The notes: a model not told the origin generated them from the sequence alone. A DNA stretch of 64,000 bases from Stichopus chloronotus (GCA_021234535.1 CM037838.1:9998672-10062671), one strand, 5' to 3'; positions 33,641-45,844 are shown, counted from the first letter of the stretch. A program made the numbers and translations.

Positions 33641-34700
33641 TTTAATTCTTTGACTTCTGATGACTCTGAATGACCTTGAAGCTCCTTCATAAACACTAGG
33701 GATCTTCTAATATTAACTCAACATGAACAATTCTCATGCTAGGTATTAGATTCCCCACAGTTACAGTTCCTTAGATGTAGCCTAGTGCTAACGTTTCACG
33801 GTATAAACTCTGTTGACATCGAATGACATTTGACCTGTACCAAAATTATTATTAGTCATACACTCAGTCTGATCAACCCAAACACTAACTATGAGATTAG
33901 TACGACGTCCCATTTGTACCAAATAATTAAGCTTTCAAAACTCATTAAGCTGTCAAAAAATTCCGTAATTTAAACTAATTTGTGCCGTCCACAGCAATTA
34001 AAGCCTTCAAAATTCGTGAGCCTGAAACATGTATTCCGTTGTCAAACTTACTTTTGTCGTCAAAAGTCGTCAAGTTAATCAGGGCAAACTAAATGCGCTA
34101 TCAAAACTATTTTTGTCGTTAACCGTCCTTAAGCCGTCAAAACTAGCTCCCTTATCAAAGTTGCTTTTGTCGTCAAAAGTCCCTAAGCCGTTAAAAGTAA
34201 TTTTGTTACTTTTGTCGTCAAGTTATCCAGCCTTCAAAATTTGTTTCCAGAAACTCATTCCGTTTGTGCCAAGTAATTCAACATTCAAAACTAAGAAAGC
34301 CGTTTAAACATGATATCTGCAGTAGAGTAACTGTGACTGACCTATGACTCGTCGTGTGTGTCATATAATTACGCCTCCAAAACTCATTAAGCCGTCAAAA
34401 AGCATCCTGTTGTCGAAACTCACTTTGGCTTTCCCAGTCTGACAGACTGACCTGTGATAGCTTCAAATGACTTTTTGACCTCCACCAACATTAACATGGG
34501 TCATCCACCTAGTATGGCCAACTGACACACCACCTGTGGCATCTGTCAAGGTTATTCAGGTATTGCGTTCACAATGTTTTCAAGTTGGCAATTTGACCTC
34601 GCGTGACTTCAAATGACCTTCGACCTCCACTAAAAGCAATGTGAGTCATTTATTCAGTATGGTTAACCCAACCACCAAGGATGAGATAAATCAATATTAC
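33641..34700 (-). repeat. AGGTCA-family copies plus GTCAAAA-rich array
   Basis: Reverse-oriented AGGTCA units are seen as TTCAAATGACTTTTTGACCT (about 34464), TTCAAATGACCTTCGACCTC (about 34610) and GAATGACATTTGACCTG (about 33820). Between 33900 and 34400 is a different short-unit array built from GCCGTCAAAACT/CTTTTGTCGTCAAAAGTC/CTCATTAAGCCGTCAAAA. The open frame 34029-34307 is its translation, not a gene. Confidence 0.65.
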
Positions 34701-35694
34701 ACTTCTGTGGATCATTGCGTTTTCTCAATTTGAACTGTGGTGACCACGTAGGTAGCCGATCGGAGATTACGTAGCTGAGCTGCAAGCATATATAGCATTA
34801 ACTTTAATGGCTTGTTCTTCATTGGCCAATCATGTAAACGGATGGTTGAAGTTTACACACACTGACAATCGGACGCATGTAATTGGAATAGTCCGTGATT
34901 TGGGGGCTACAGAAAGTATACATAAACGCAGTGCACCTTGCTGGCAACATCAAACACAAATTCGCATTTCAGAAAAAAAAATAAAAAATGGTGACAATGG
35001 AACCTTAAAATAAGTAACAATATTTGTAAGATATAAAAACAAAAACAAAGGAAGAGGTAGGAATGTTCCAAAATACATTGCGCCTACCTAGATAAACAGT
35101 TGTAAGGCCAATATGACTTGGAGCCATGTAACCCAGATGAAAACAACAAAAGAGTAGTGAATTACATGTATAATCTCATCTCCAGTCGTTACCACAAGTT
35201 GGGAAACATGTGTGGTGGTAAAAATCTAAGGATCTAAGGATTTTCCCGTAATTCCCGCCTCAAAAGAAACCTCAGTGACGTATGAGGCGAAAAAAATTAC
35301 CTAGATAAGGCTTTCACTACATTTTTTGATCCCATCCACCTATACATTTTGATTCTGGGCAGAGTCCTTTTGCCAGATCAAACCCCCAGACCTGTCCGAT
35401 CCTTGATGGAAACTGCAGTAATTTTGTTAAGATTTTTGACTCTGTAAAGTAAGAGATTTCAGTTACACAAACACTGTTGGATATTACAAGTCACGTGTCA
35501 AGAACAGTCAAAAGTATCGAAAATACATCAATCTATCACGAATGCAAAAAAACAAAAAAAATTACTTGACATGTGCAAAAGACTAACAATCTGCAATATT
35601 TTCGCAAACTTTTATGTGAAAAGTTCCTCATACTACGAGATGTTTTCCAGCAGTCAAAAGAAGAAAATCACCCTGTCGCGAACATTTTTGGCAG
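34701..35694. other. No gene recognised
   Basis: Featureless AT-rich DNA with A runs near 34973 and 35546. Confidence 0.45.
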
Positions 35695-35990
35695 GTGCAC
35701 CGCAAATTCTCTACATATTTGCCGTAAATTCGCAATTTCCCATGCAAGTGAGCTCTGAAGCGAATGCACTCCCTCGTGAATACACCTTAAACTGTGTCTG
35801 TCGTACGTTCGCGCTCACGCAAATTCGATCTCCCGCAAATTTACAATTCCGCAAATTCGCGCTCCTGCAAATGCGCGTTCCCGCAAATTCACACTCAAAT
35901 TTGCACATTTTTTTGGCAGCACGTTCGCACTGCTGCAAATTTGCAGGAGCCAACACATCCCACTCGTTTGCGCATCTGCGTGAACCCTCA
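35695..35990 (+). repeat. Short-unit repeat built on CGCAAATT
   Basis: Units of about 16-17 nt, e.g. CGCAAATTCGCGCTCCTG, CAAATGCGCGTTCCCG, CGCAAATTTACAATTC, GCACGTTCGCACTGCTG, recur at least ten times. Overlapping open frames on both strands (35571-36213 plus, 35711-36096 minus) result from a repeat unit that lacks stop codons. Confidence 0.75.
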
Positions 35991-36629
35991 GCATGCTACA
36001 CATTTGCATGTGCTCACCCGAATTCATAGGGAGGCATCCCTGTTGTTTATTTTCGCTCCCGCCAGTGCAAACGACTGGGAGCAGCAGCATATCCATGTTG
36101 TGTGTTTTACCTCTGTAAATTTTTTATACACAATTAAACTTGATCCTGGTAAATGTGATTTCGTTGGCAAATTAGAGTCTCCAGGTGATTCCAAGGTTGA
36201 TTTAGATAATTGATCGCACAGATAGTTACAAGGATGTTACGCACTGTATGTTGCTCATCGATGGTTCAACCTGCAAAACAAATCTTCAGATGATATCCAA
36301 GTACTGCAGAAAAAACAAATTGATTTGGGACTAAAAGGTGGATTGCGCCATTATTTAGAGTTACGTCTTAGAGTTGTGTTTCCCTGTTTTTTTTCTCTCC
36401 AAAGGGTTTTGTTTTTCTTTTCTTGACCTTCATACTCTGAACAGTGACTCCACGAAAATTTCCGCTATACCTGCAAGTGTTACCAGGTATGGAGCAGCCG
36501 GCATACCGATATCTGCTTTTGCTCATACCGAGGAAGCTTATTCGCAAACAATTTATCCCAACAAGGGACCCTTGGGCAAATCTCATATTTGGTATGTAAG
36601 TCAATCGCATTGATTAAAAGATCTCTCTT
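35991..36629. other. No certain gene; possible 42-nt exon 36445-36486
   Basis: A pyrimidine-rich acceptor (TTCATACTCTGAACAG) and donor ACCAG|GTATGG bracket 42 nt open in two frames. Without partners I do not call it. Confidence 0.3.
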
Positions 36630-36990
36630 GATTTTGGTGGAGGTCAAAGGTCATTTGAGGTCAACAGGGGTCAAATTGTATATATTGTAAGCGTGATATC
36701 TCAAGAAGGAAAACATGGGCAGATCTCACAAATAGAATGTAGGGGTATCTAATTGGGTATACGAGAATTCTATCGCCTTTAGTGAAGGTCAACAGGGTCA
36801 CATTATGGAATTCATGTAAACACAATATCTGAATAAGGGTTGGCAGATGTCTTATTCAACATGTGGTTGTATTTCATTGGGTACAAGAAGTTAAGAACCA
36901 TTTGGTCTTGAATAAAGGTCAAAGTACATTCCATTGTCAACAAGGGTCAAATTGTGAAAATCCTGTCAACATGATCTCGGTAAAGGATCT
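36630..36990 (+). repeat. AGGTCA-rich dispersed repeat, three units
   Basis: The best-preserved unit starts TTTTGGTGGAGGTCAAAGGT (36632) and contains the perfect direct repeat AGGTCAAAGGTCA (36641-36653), then TTGAGGTCAACAGGGGTCAA. Following units are anchored at about 36788 and 36918 (spacing 145 and 130). Each unit has 'GTAAACACRATATCT' and 'CATATTTGGTATGTAGGTGT'-like phrases. Confidence 0.8.
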
Positions 36991-37825
36991 CAGATCTCAT
37001 ATTTCATATAAAGCACACATAGCTTAATATTACTCATACTACTGCCAATTTATCAGATTAAAATAAAATGCTCATGATCATCGAAACTACAATGCATTTT
37101 TGCATTCTGGTATTAGAACATTACAAACAGGGCAGTTCTCCTTTTCGTTATTTAGTACAGTTCTCCTTCACACTAACGTGTTGACCGTAAACTGTAAGAC
37201 TGGAGGACAAGACTGAAAACCTAAAAACAAGTTTTGGTGTAAAAGACGTTCTCACTAGTTTTAAGGTTCACTAGTGGAAGGTAGGGCCGGATGTAGTATT
37301 GTATATGTTTTGGACGCTAAGCTCTACCTTCCTCCCAGGTCATACAAGGTTTCCTGTTTTCGCATGAGTTTGTTTAACTTTTCCTTTATTCCCTTCCGTC
37401 AGTCACGTCGTTCTGACTCGTGATCTTCTACTAGACCCTGGAAAGCATGACTTCACCAACGAGACCCGCACTGGTAGTGTAAATCTGATCAACATCTCTT
37501 TCTCTCTCTTCGTACACTGTGTAGGTCTTCCTTTTTGTCACCGTACTGTAATGTATCTTAACTGTATACGCCTTTCCTTCTGATTTAAACGGAATTCATC
37601 AAATTTATGTGCCAGTCGAATCAACGAATAAAATGGAACTCTGATGGATAAAATCAAATCGGGCATCTCTCTGGATTCCTGGCCTGTTCTAACGTTTCTC
37701 CTGTAAGTTGTAGCGGGAACTTTTTGTGTTGCTACTAACGTTTAACATCCTTCGCTGAGACAGTCAAACCACGACTGTATACACCCCTTAATTCCTTAAA
37801 CCCACGTATTTGACAGGGATACTAC
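36991..37825. other. No gene recognised
   Basis: Nothing supported; TTCACTAG words near 37268 belong to the repeat described at 37915-38075. Confidence 0.4.
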
Positions 37826-37863
37826 AATGTAGGACTGGAATGTAGGACTGGAATGTAGGACAG
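37826..37863 (+). repeat. 13-bp tandem repeat, about 2.9 copies
   Basis: AATGTAGGACTGG is repeated three times, the last copy ending AGGACAG. Confidence 0.85.
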
Positions 37864-37914
37864 TGCTAGAACATTTCTATAGGCTGACAAGGGACAGGGT
37901 CCACTAGGTAGAAG

Positions 37915-38075
37915 GCTCGCTCCATGGAAGGCCTACTACTTCGAAAGTTCACTAATTGAAGACACATTTTGTGATCACGAGCCTTGCACCGGTCTAACAT
38001 AAGTTCCATATGGTGAGCCTTCGATCTAGTGAACATTTCATCAAGTGAACTTTCGATTGGCGAACCTTCGGCCCA
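37915..38075. repeat. GAAAGTTCACTA / TAGTGAAC interleaved repeat
   Basis: TCGAAAGTTCACTAATTGAAG, GCCTTCGATCTAGTGAACA, TCAAGTGAACTTTCGATTGG and GGCGAACCTTCGGCCC are direct and inverted versions of one theme (cf. TTCACTAGTGGAAGG at 37266). Probably a decayed palindromic MITE. Confidence 0.5.
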
Positions 38076-38126
38076 ATGGCAACATTTGGGCTGATCAATG
38101 TGGGACCATATAAAGTACCATCATAC

Positions 38127-38350
38127 AAAAATTTTCATTGTTAGAGGAAAACCTTGAGTATTTGGCGAAATTTTTCGTCCACTCCTGTGTACTTTCTCCA
38201 GCAAAGCGATCATATTCACATGTTTCTAGTTTGCTGGCTGCTTTCTTCCAATCGTTGATCCTAAGATGGGTTACAAGGAATACGCCAAAAAGTGTTTTCA
38301 GTGTAGGATTTATCCTTTTTATGGGTTGCTCTACAGTCATGGTACGCCGA
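38127..38350 (-). CDS. Exon of the unidentified minus-strand gene
   Basis: 224 nt on the minus strand between the acceptor CATGTGTTTATCTAG (AG at 38351-38352) and donor TTTTT|GTATGA. After one leading nucleotide the frame reads RRTMTVEQPIKRINPTLKTL, FGVFLVTHLRINDWKKAASK, and on to ...WTKNFAKYSRFSSNNENF plus one nucleotide: 74 codons without a stop and with ordinary soluble-protein composition. Phase matches the putative anchor exon upstream (39216) and the 50-nt exon downstream (32787). Family not recognised. Confidence 0.5.
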
Positions 38351-39215
38351 CTAGATAAACACATGTAAAAAAATATTACCTAATGCAACAGCAGCAACTT
38401 CAACCAAATCATCAGATATCATAATCCTGATGAAGATTGTCGGAAATGATGAACACTAGAAATTGCGTCAAACAGTAATAATAAATTCCGTTAAAATGGC
38501 TTCTCCGCAATAGTAGCAAAAAAACCAAAAAACAAAAGCATCTCCAAAAAATCATTATCATTACTTATACGTCTTGCACACCAGTAATTAAATTTATGTA
38601 AAAGTCACCCTCGGTTTTTAGTCGTCGTATGTTTGAATCTCTAGACTCTGTAATATGTCAAAAAGTGTCCTCTTCCAAAAGGGGTTTCAAGCGTCAGCAT
38701 TTAATGGGCATCAACATTTAGCAACATGAACATCATCTGAATAGTGCTGACAATGTTTCATCATATATGCATCGTTATGTCTCACTCACTTAAACACTTT
38801 CATTGTATTGTGACTGTTAACAAAGTTTCCTCTCCAAAAACATATCTTAACTGTCTCTATGTGTGTCAGGAGTTTTTTTTTTTTTTGCATTGATTGTCAT
38901 AAGTTAAACAATTTCTGTTTTGGGAATTCTCTATATCTAACCGAGTGTACATGAGCGATGAATTAAACCAACACGCGATACAACATACACAGTCTCTGTG
39001 AGAAAAGTATCAGAAACTCTCTTGGTCCTGATATTCCAACACCACATTTAAAAGAATTGCAAACGATACACGAAGAAAAAAGGCTTCAAACAGGTTTTTC
39101 AGTTTTATTTACAGTACCTGCACGTGTGAAATTTCTGGAATAACTCGTCTGGGAAGAAACTAAGCACTTGCAGACGCTGCCTTGGCGGATGTCAGTCGTA
39201 TCCATGGTTACACAC
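38351..39215. other. Intron-like sequence
   Basis: A T run at about 38873-38886. No exon supported. Confidence 0.4.
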
Positions 39216-39322
39216 TATCCAATAGAATGAGCTGGGAAACTGCTGGGCTTCACAAGTGTCATCTTTTTTATAAGGTTGAGAAATAAGATGAACCAGAACA
39301 ACACAATTGAACAGGTGTTCAT
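39216..39322 (-). CDS. Candidate first exon with a signal-anchor segment
   Basis: From the ATG at 39322-39320 (minus) the frame reads MNTCSIVLFWFILFLNLIKK, a hydrophobic stretch followed by two lysines as in a type II membrane anchor, then MTLVKPSSFPAHSIG. It reaches a weak donor GGATA|GTGTGT (GT at 39215-39214) just before an in-frame TAG. The two leftover nucleotides match the one-nucleotide start of the exon at 38350. The frame is open further upstream, so the true start may be earlier. Short T/A-rich hydrophobic frames arise by chance, hence low confidence. Confidence 0.3.
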
Positions 39323-40410
39323 AAAGATGTGAAATAGTTGATTCGAGGTTTCGATTAGCCATACATGCGCCTGTTGCTTATACGCAGTGTACGAGTGTAT
39401 CCGAGTGCTAGGGGATGGAATCCGGAGCAGAACGGTCACTAACTTATCTATTTCACGCAGGACGCATTGGCAATGCGCCTCTCCGCACTGTCATTGTTAG
39501 ATATTAACGACTCTGGAAACAATGTTCCTTCTGATTTTTTCAATCCTAACGCTGCATTGTAAAGAAGTAAATCCCCAAAAGTATTGGTTGTCAATGCCAA
39601 CTAAAGCTATTGCCAATTCGAACCAACATTCTGTCATATTATCATTTACAAGTACGTCAATTCTACTACTTATAACATGTCAGTCCTACTACTTAAAAGT
39701 ACTTCATTTTCATTCTTATTTAAAAAATTAGAAAAGTTTCCCCGAAAGTGCATGCAACAAGCTCATGTGTTACCCGGACTCCCCCCCCCCCCTCAAAAAA
39801 AGAAAAAAAAAAGAAAAATCCAGTTGGGTTCTGCGTCGCTTCGTTGCATTAGATAATTTTCAACTGCCCACCCAATTTTCATTTTTGTTTTCAAGCTTAA
39901 AATGGGTCATCATCAACTAATGAACAAATGGGATCTAAAGGCAATGGTCATCTGCCAACCGTTCCAAGAATAAATGAACCAGGATGAATAATTCATTACG
40001 ATTTTTGTATCTCGACCCATATGATATGTATTATGCTTTTTAATACATTGATTGAGAAACTGCAGGCAAGAGTTTCCTATTTCAACGCTGGTTGCACGCA
40101 AACTGAAACGTCTGGACCGCGCCCATCCCAGCCATCTGGAGTGTTTACAAAGCCGAACATTTTCTTGTACTTTCCTCCCCCACTGATGTTGGCGCTCCTC
40201 TTAAATAGTCGTGACGGTCCTCTGCCTGCTCCAATACGTTTTGGTTCCTTGCGTTAGCAGAGGAATCTTTGCAGTCACTATGGTGTGTATGTGTGTGACG
40301 GATAAGAATGCGTGGTATGTTACGCGATAACTCAATTACGGAGTGGTGCATGTTTTTCAAAGTTGGTGTGTACGTGTATGATATTAAGTAGATGTGTCAT
40401 ATTATTATTT
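39323..40410. other. No gene recognised; poly-C at 39781
   Basis: C12 followed by an A-rich tract at about 39781-39816. Nothing else supported. Confidence 0.4.
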
Positions 40411-40745
40411 TTTTTTTGGAGGTCAAAGGTAATTTGGGATCAGAAGAGGAAAAAAAGTGAATTTCTTTGAGTTGCTGTAACTTGGTGTCCATTGTTCAAA
40501 TGGTGACACAATTACAGGATAAGATATATTTGTAGGTGGAGAAAATACAGCAGCATTAATCTCATTAATATAAAAGGGTCAAAATGTCAGAAAGTGATGT
40601 TTTATTGATATCTCTTCAACAAAACATTTTAAGTAGGTGGTGTAATGAAAAATTTTGTTCAACTATGTGAAGTGCATATGATGACCTCAGTTGACCCCAC
40701 TTTATGTCATTTGACCTTTAATTGTGACCTTTGTGTAATGTGCGG
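40411..40745. repeat. AGGTCA family in head-to-head arrangement
   Basis: A plus-oriented unit (GGAGGTCAAAGGTAATTTGG, about 40419) and a minus-oriented one (ATGACCTCAGTTGACCCCAC and GTCATTTGACCTTTAATTGT, about 40680-40725) face each other about 260 bp apart. The intervening sequence carries family phrases such as GATATCTCTTCAA and TGTCCATTGTTCAAA. Confidence 0.65.
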
Positions 40746-42639
40746 ATATGTCTTGTTGAGACAAAAAAAAAACCAGTTATACTATCGTTCCATGATGCTC
40801 CTAAGTCAAGTTATAGACATTTTAGTGAAAACACATGAAAATACAGCTTTTGCAGATGTTTATTGATGAGAGTGAATGGGTATTCAAAGATTGAAGTTAT
40901 TTTGCTTTGTATACCATGTTGATATATTCTAAACAACTTTAAAGTTAAAGCATCTTAACGTAAGGACCCAAAGTGGCTTTGGGCTCTCGTTTATCTTTTT
41001 TTAGGTCCATGGATGTGTCAAAGAAAGTCAATTTTACATCAGGATTTTGCAACTGAGGAGTGCAAGCATGATCCCTATCAGGCAAAGAAGAGGAAGACCC
41101 ATCCTCTTAGACCTCTCCTCATGCCACGTAGGCCTGTCTGTTGAATAACTGATTTGAAACCCTGGCTTAAGCCTTTGTAGGGTAACCCTCGCCTTACACT
41201 TCTTCCCCACGACAGAGGTCAAAATAGGGACAATCAGTCTATCTATCTAAAACCTAGCTATCCCCGTGCAGTTACTGAACTACCGGATTAATTTATTATT
41301 TCTCGAAAGGTCGCTCTGATACGATGCCAGTAAAAAGTCTAATGTATACTTTATTCTACGTGAAGATCATAACAATGATAGAATAAGATGTTCACACTGG
41401 TATACATACATACAAAGCACCATTGCGGTACAACAATTCGAGCAAACTACTTTAAGTTTACCAACAAAAGCGCAAAAGACGCCGATGTTTTCACAAAGCC
41501 TGTTTACCCTTGCGGGGCGTACCTGTATAAGACACGGTCCCACGTGGCTAGATTATGGGTTTTGTTTAAATGATTCACATTTTACGTTGAAGTGATACAA
41601 AAAATTACTTTTCGAACGCACATTGTAAGTTACACTTTTTTGTGCTATTATACATTTTTGACTATTAAAAGATGGAGCGTGAATGATGCTCTCTTTGGCA
41701 TAAATATTCAATGCAATACAACAATCCTATTCGAATAGGTAATACACACGGCCGTGGTGCAATATATACCGGTACCAATGCCATTCACCAGGAGGAAAGC
41801 CAGTCAGCCATACCGATAGCCACATATAGTAACATCTGAACCGTCCCAGATTTGGTTTCTTGATTTAATTAATCAGTTGGTGCCACATGTGGCCCACAAT
41901 GTCCAGCCAAAAGACAGTTACATGGTATTCCATCTTTTTTCATCCTTTTGTTGCAGGTCAAAGGTTTAAGTAAGTACTTGTGAAAAAGTATAACTAGCAT
42001 CTCGAAATATGAATCTATGGCATATTTGATATGGGGCTTTATGTTTAGTACATGATTCCCATTGTTTTTGGTGTACATGAAAGACCATATGGGGTAAGAG
42101 GGCAAAATGCGTGAACGTCAAATCCAAACTGTATGGTAGTCATGGTAGATTAGTAAATTGCCGATGTGTGCCAAGTTAAGAACACCTTTCTTCATTGTTC
42201 AAGATGATTTTGAAAGTTTTTGTTTGTAACAGGAAAAATCAAGTTCTGTGTATCCAAATGGAGAGTGCAACTGAAATTACTAGTGGCCATGGAAAAAATT
42301 CAATGTGAGTCCTAAATGCACCATCTGTTTCTGTACCTATGTGCTGTTGTAGGGGTCTCTTTACCTATTTTGTTGAGAGTAACATATAAAGGTACCACTT
42401 CTCGTTGTGGGCTACTTGATAGTCTCACTTGGTTGTAGCTATCTTTAGCACTATTTAATGGGTGTCTTGTTTAACTTATATGGTTACAAAAATGGGTAAT
42501 GTCTCATTTTCATCCACATCAACCTTCATGGCAGTTTCGTCCTGTTGTATCAACGTCTTCTGTGTATTTGCTACCATATCTGTCTTGGTATTTCGCTTTG
42601 ACTTTTTGGTCGATTGAGGATTGTAGTATTTGGGTAGTG
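40746..42639. other. No gene recognised
   Basis: Nothing supported. A reverse-transcriptase domain belonging to the following element was looked for here and not found. Confidence 0.4.
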
Positions 42640-44280
42640 CAACAGGACCATGTTGAAACAGAAGAGAAAGAATTTTATGCAGTAGTTGCTGGTACCAAGT
42701 GGCTCCACAACTCCCTGTACTATTAGGAAGTTCTGTATAATGTCCTACCACGATGCGCTCCTTTGGTTAATGAACATTTGCCGACTGGAGGATCAAACAG
42801 GACTGTGGCTTTAATTCCTATATAGGTTCAAACGAATTTGCAATTGTATTGGTAGGCTTCACAATAATTGGGACGATCTTCAAGAAGGCCTCGTTGGTAA
42901 TTGCTCACTTTGTGCAAAGGAGAAAAAAGTGAGAGCATTCGAGCACTAATATCCATGGCTTGGAAATGGCATTGATCCTCGATCGGGAGTGCCTGTCTCC
43001 GTTTGATACCTCAATTTGGCTAGTTAGACCGAGAGAAAACTCATCGCTCTCTACCCTGATCTTCGAAAGACGCAGTACTTGTCAGATATATCACCAGTTT
43101 CACAGAGGAAACAGACAAATCAGAAGCTATTGCGAGACGAATTGACTGTCGACATCCGAACTTTGTAGTATTCTTGGCAGGTAGGAGTGAGAAAACTTGG
43201 TCGTAAAAGGTCATTTAAACTATGAAAGCGTGAATTCCATGTTTGTTGCAGTTTGTAGTATCACGGAAGTTTATGGGGGCGGGAATTAGCTCATCATGAC
43301 GCCGTATCTGGCCATTTTATAGCAAAGAAGATTTTACATCCGAGTAAAACAAACTATTAATGGATTCTTACGATATATACAGCAAGTTTGTAAGAGTTGC
43401 CCTGACTGCCCTAAGAGAAGGGTACTCGCATAAAGCATAAAGCCAATCAGCTAGTATGCATGGACCTCATTCATAGGGCAGTTAACTGCTTACAACTTCC
43501 GATGTGACGTTTAAGTACTTTTTTAGTACTAATCAAGCGGCCGATTTGGTATCCCAAAAGACATCTATACAGATCAAGGATAGGAATCTGGGTCAAAGCG
43601 TTTTTTCAATATGTGTGAAATACGTCAAATACGCAAAAAAATAAGACACCTTATTACCCGCAGTTGTGTAGTATGTGCACTGGAGAAGTTCGCTCGAATT
43701 CCTGAGACTATGTTCTCAGTGTTGGCGTCCAGTTGCAACAAAGACTTTGGGACACATAGATGCCGCATGGTATCTTGTCCTACAGTGCAACCGTCTACGA
43801 ATTGTCTTCTTTCCTGCGGAACGTAATCATGTTGAATCACCATCCAGACTCCAGTCGACACGATTCTTTTCGGATGTGGAAGAAGAGGGTGTTATGCTTT
43901 ATCCCCGGTTTCTGTAGAAACCGCTCTCGATGATGAAAAAGTACAATGGCAGACAATGGACCTGATTGTTCCGGTAGAGAAACATAAATACTACACTTAC
44001 CTTTCGAAACTGAGAACGTGTACTGTCGGGATTATACGGTCATGGCACATAATCCAGCGGTGGGTAAAGGAAGTGACTGCTAAGCTTATGAGCCTTGGAA
44101 AGTGCCAGGAATGTTTCTGCAAAGGCTGTAGGATTTTCTCTTCATATTTGGTAAGAGGTGACAGATTTCTCAGGGACCACCTTTTTTAACCCACCTCTGA
44201 TTTTGAACAACCACCTGGCCACACCCGTTCTCTGTAGATCTCAAATTAAATTGTCATGATTCGACCGCTGATTTCAACTA
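42640..44280 (+). pseudogene. Ty3/gypsy pol remnant (RNase H and integrase)
   Basis: Successive frames, broken by stops and shifts, match a metavirid-type pol in order. RNase H end: EEKEFYAVVAGTKWLHNSLY (about 42660-42720), then HDALLWLMN...EDQTGLWL (about 42752-42823) and RLHNNWDDL with a CSLC tail. Integrase zinc region: HHDAVSGHFIAKKIL (about 43294-43340). Integrase core: RFGIPKDIYTDQG (about 43537-43580) containing the second catalytic Asp, followed by FFNMC and IRKKIRHLI. Further down are a WD...MP...Y..TVYE segment (about 43750-43800), HNPAVGKG...PWKVPG (about 44048-44115) and an FDR motif near 44257. No LTR was found. The element is old and inactive. Confidence 0.85.
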
Positions 44281-45539
44281 AGATAGTGTCTAATTATGTA
44301 GCTCCCAGATCGAGAAATGTTCCCAATTCTGGGAGTGAAAGACATATCGACACAACCGAAAGTCGGGCAGTGCATCAGTTCAAATCACTCAGACAGTCTG
44401 GAACTCTAAAGGTGAGAATTGTGTCCTGTTGTGAGTTAAGCACATCTTTTGTTGTCTCCATTTCACAGAAACTATATTGATAATTCCGAGGTCAAGTGCT
44501 GTCGGTCAATTCCCACGTCCGAACGATTGACAGATGAGAACATAGCAACCAGGGATACACTCATGCCAACTGTTTGGACGTTTTCCCTGTGGGATGTGAA
44601 TCTAAGTGGAACTAGGAGTGAGGCAAGTCGTGACATTCAGATGAAGCATAGACTGAAGGAGAATAGTGTTAGGGTGGAGAAATGTACAAAGGAAGGAGAA
44701 CGACCATGCTGATGAAGAGGATGAAAAATACGGAGAGAATCCTCCGGCCAGTGGTGAACTTACAGTAACATGCAAGGACTTCGAGGTGGCGGAGATAAAG
44801 GTGATTATCCCCAAGAAAACGGAAAAAGGAAGAGCACTTCCTAGGTGCAAAGTTCTTAGTACTGAAATATCAAGAAAAACTCGCTTTACCCTTGCCAGAA
44901 TGTACAGTCGTCGAAAGCCTCCGAAGAAGAGGCCGAGATGGAGAAGAGGGTTAATCAAAATATGAATATTAAAACCTGGAATCCGAACAGAAGATTAACA
45001 TTTAAGGTAGTTCACATTTACCACGGCGGTCGTGTGCTCTAAAATATTTACAGTCAACCTCAGCATTTCCACGTTTACAAGCATGTAGAAGTCACATATC
45101 TTAGGGTAACTGTACGGTATATTGTGAATTTTTCGAAACTGAAAACCTGCCACTGTCCTATGGTCTTTCAAGTGGAAGTCAGGGTACAGGAAAGGCACCC
45201 GAAGTAAGACCATACGATGATCTTTTGGCGAAACTGACGGTACCTGCAACACAACTCACCTGTGGTGCAGGGGTTTGCCACACAACAATTTTACAATCGA
45301 CATTTCATTTCAAAATCCAAGAAAGTATCCACGTTTTCCCATGCCTTCCAAACAACAATGTAATAGAAAACTGCTATGAAGAAGGAGAAAGACGGGAGAA
45401 CAAAAGGTGCTATGACTGAAATTATCAACAGACCCGTGCATTCCCGATTATGCTCGACATCTTTGCTGTGGAAATGACAGCTAACACCCACCTGTCATGA
45501 CAAGAAAGCTTTTTTTTCAAGAAAATTCGAGGACGGTAT
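44281..45539. other. No certain gene; possible continuation of the gypsy element
   Basis: A plus frame at 44666-44965 is charged (ending RRKPPKKRPRWRRGLIKI) but has no recognised domain. It may be 3' gypsy sequence or chance. Confidence 0.3.
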
Positions 45540-45650
45540 TTAAATTAAACATCTGGATCATCACAGCGGGAGGTGATAAACCTGACCTAAGACGAAGATG
45601 TTGTACAACAAGTTTAACGTTACCGAACAAAACAATTTTGTGATTGCAGA
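45540..45650 (+). repeat. Third copy of the 24.6/25.0 kb repeat segment
   Basis: Shares GGATCATCACAGCGGGAGGT, GATAAACCTGACCTAAG and ACAACAAGTTTAACGTTA with the tails of the two copies at 24.8 and 25.2 kb. Confidence 0.65.
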
Positions 45651-45844
45651 ATTATTCATTTTTATTAATGTTTTGATACAATCATGCATGAGGGACAAGA
45701 CTAAGTGAGTCACTAATCAACCAGAGGAGAATCCAACCAGGCAACAGCACCTTGAACGGAAATCCACAGTGCTTCTGACGTATGGTCACAGTGGAACCAG
45801 TCTATGGAATGGCATATTGGATACAAGAATCGTTTTGTCTATAC

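Noticed and set aside
35571..36213. Overlapping plus-strand frames of 152 and 139 codons
   Set aside because: They are translations of the CGCAAATT repeat; antisense frames are open for the same reason and no splice sites or known domains are present.
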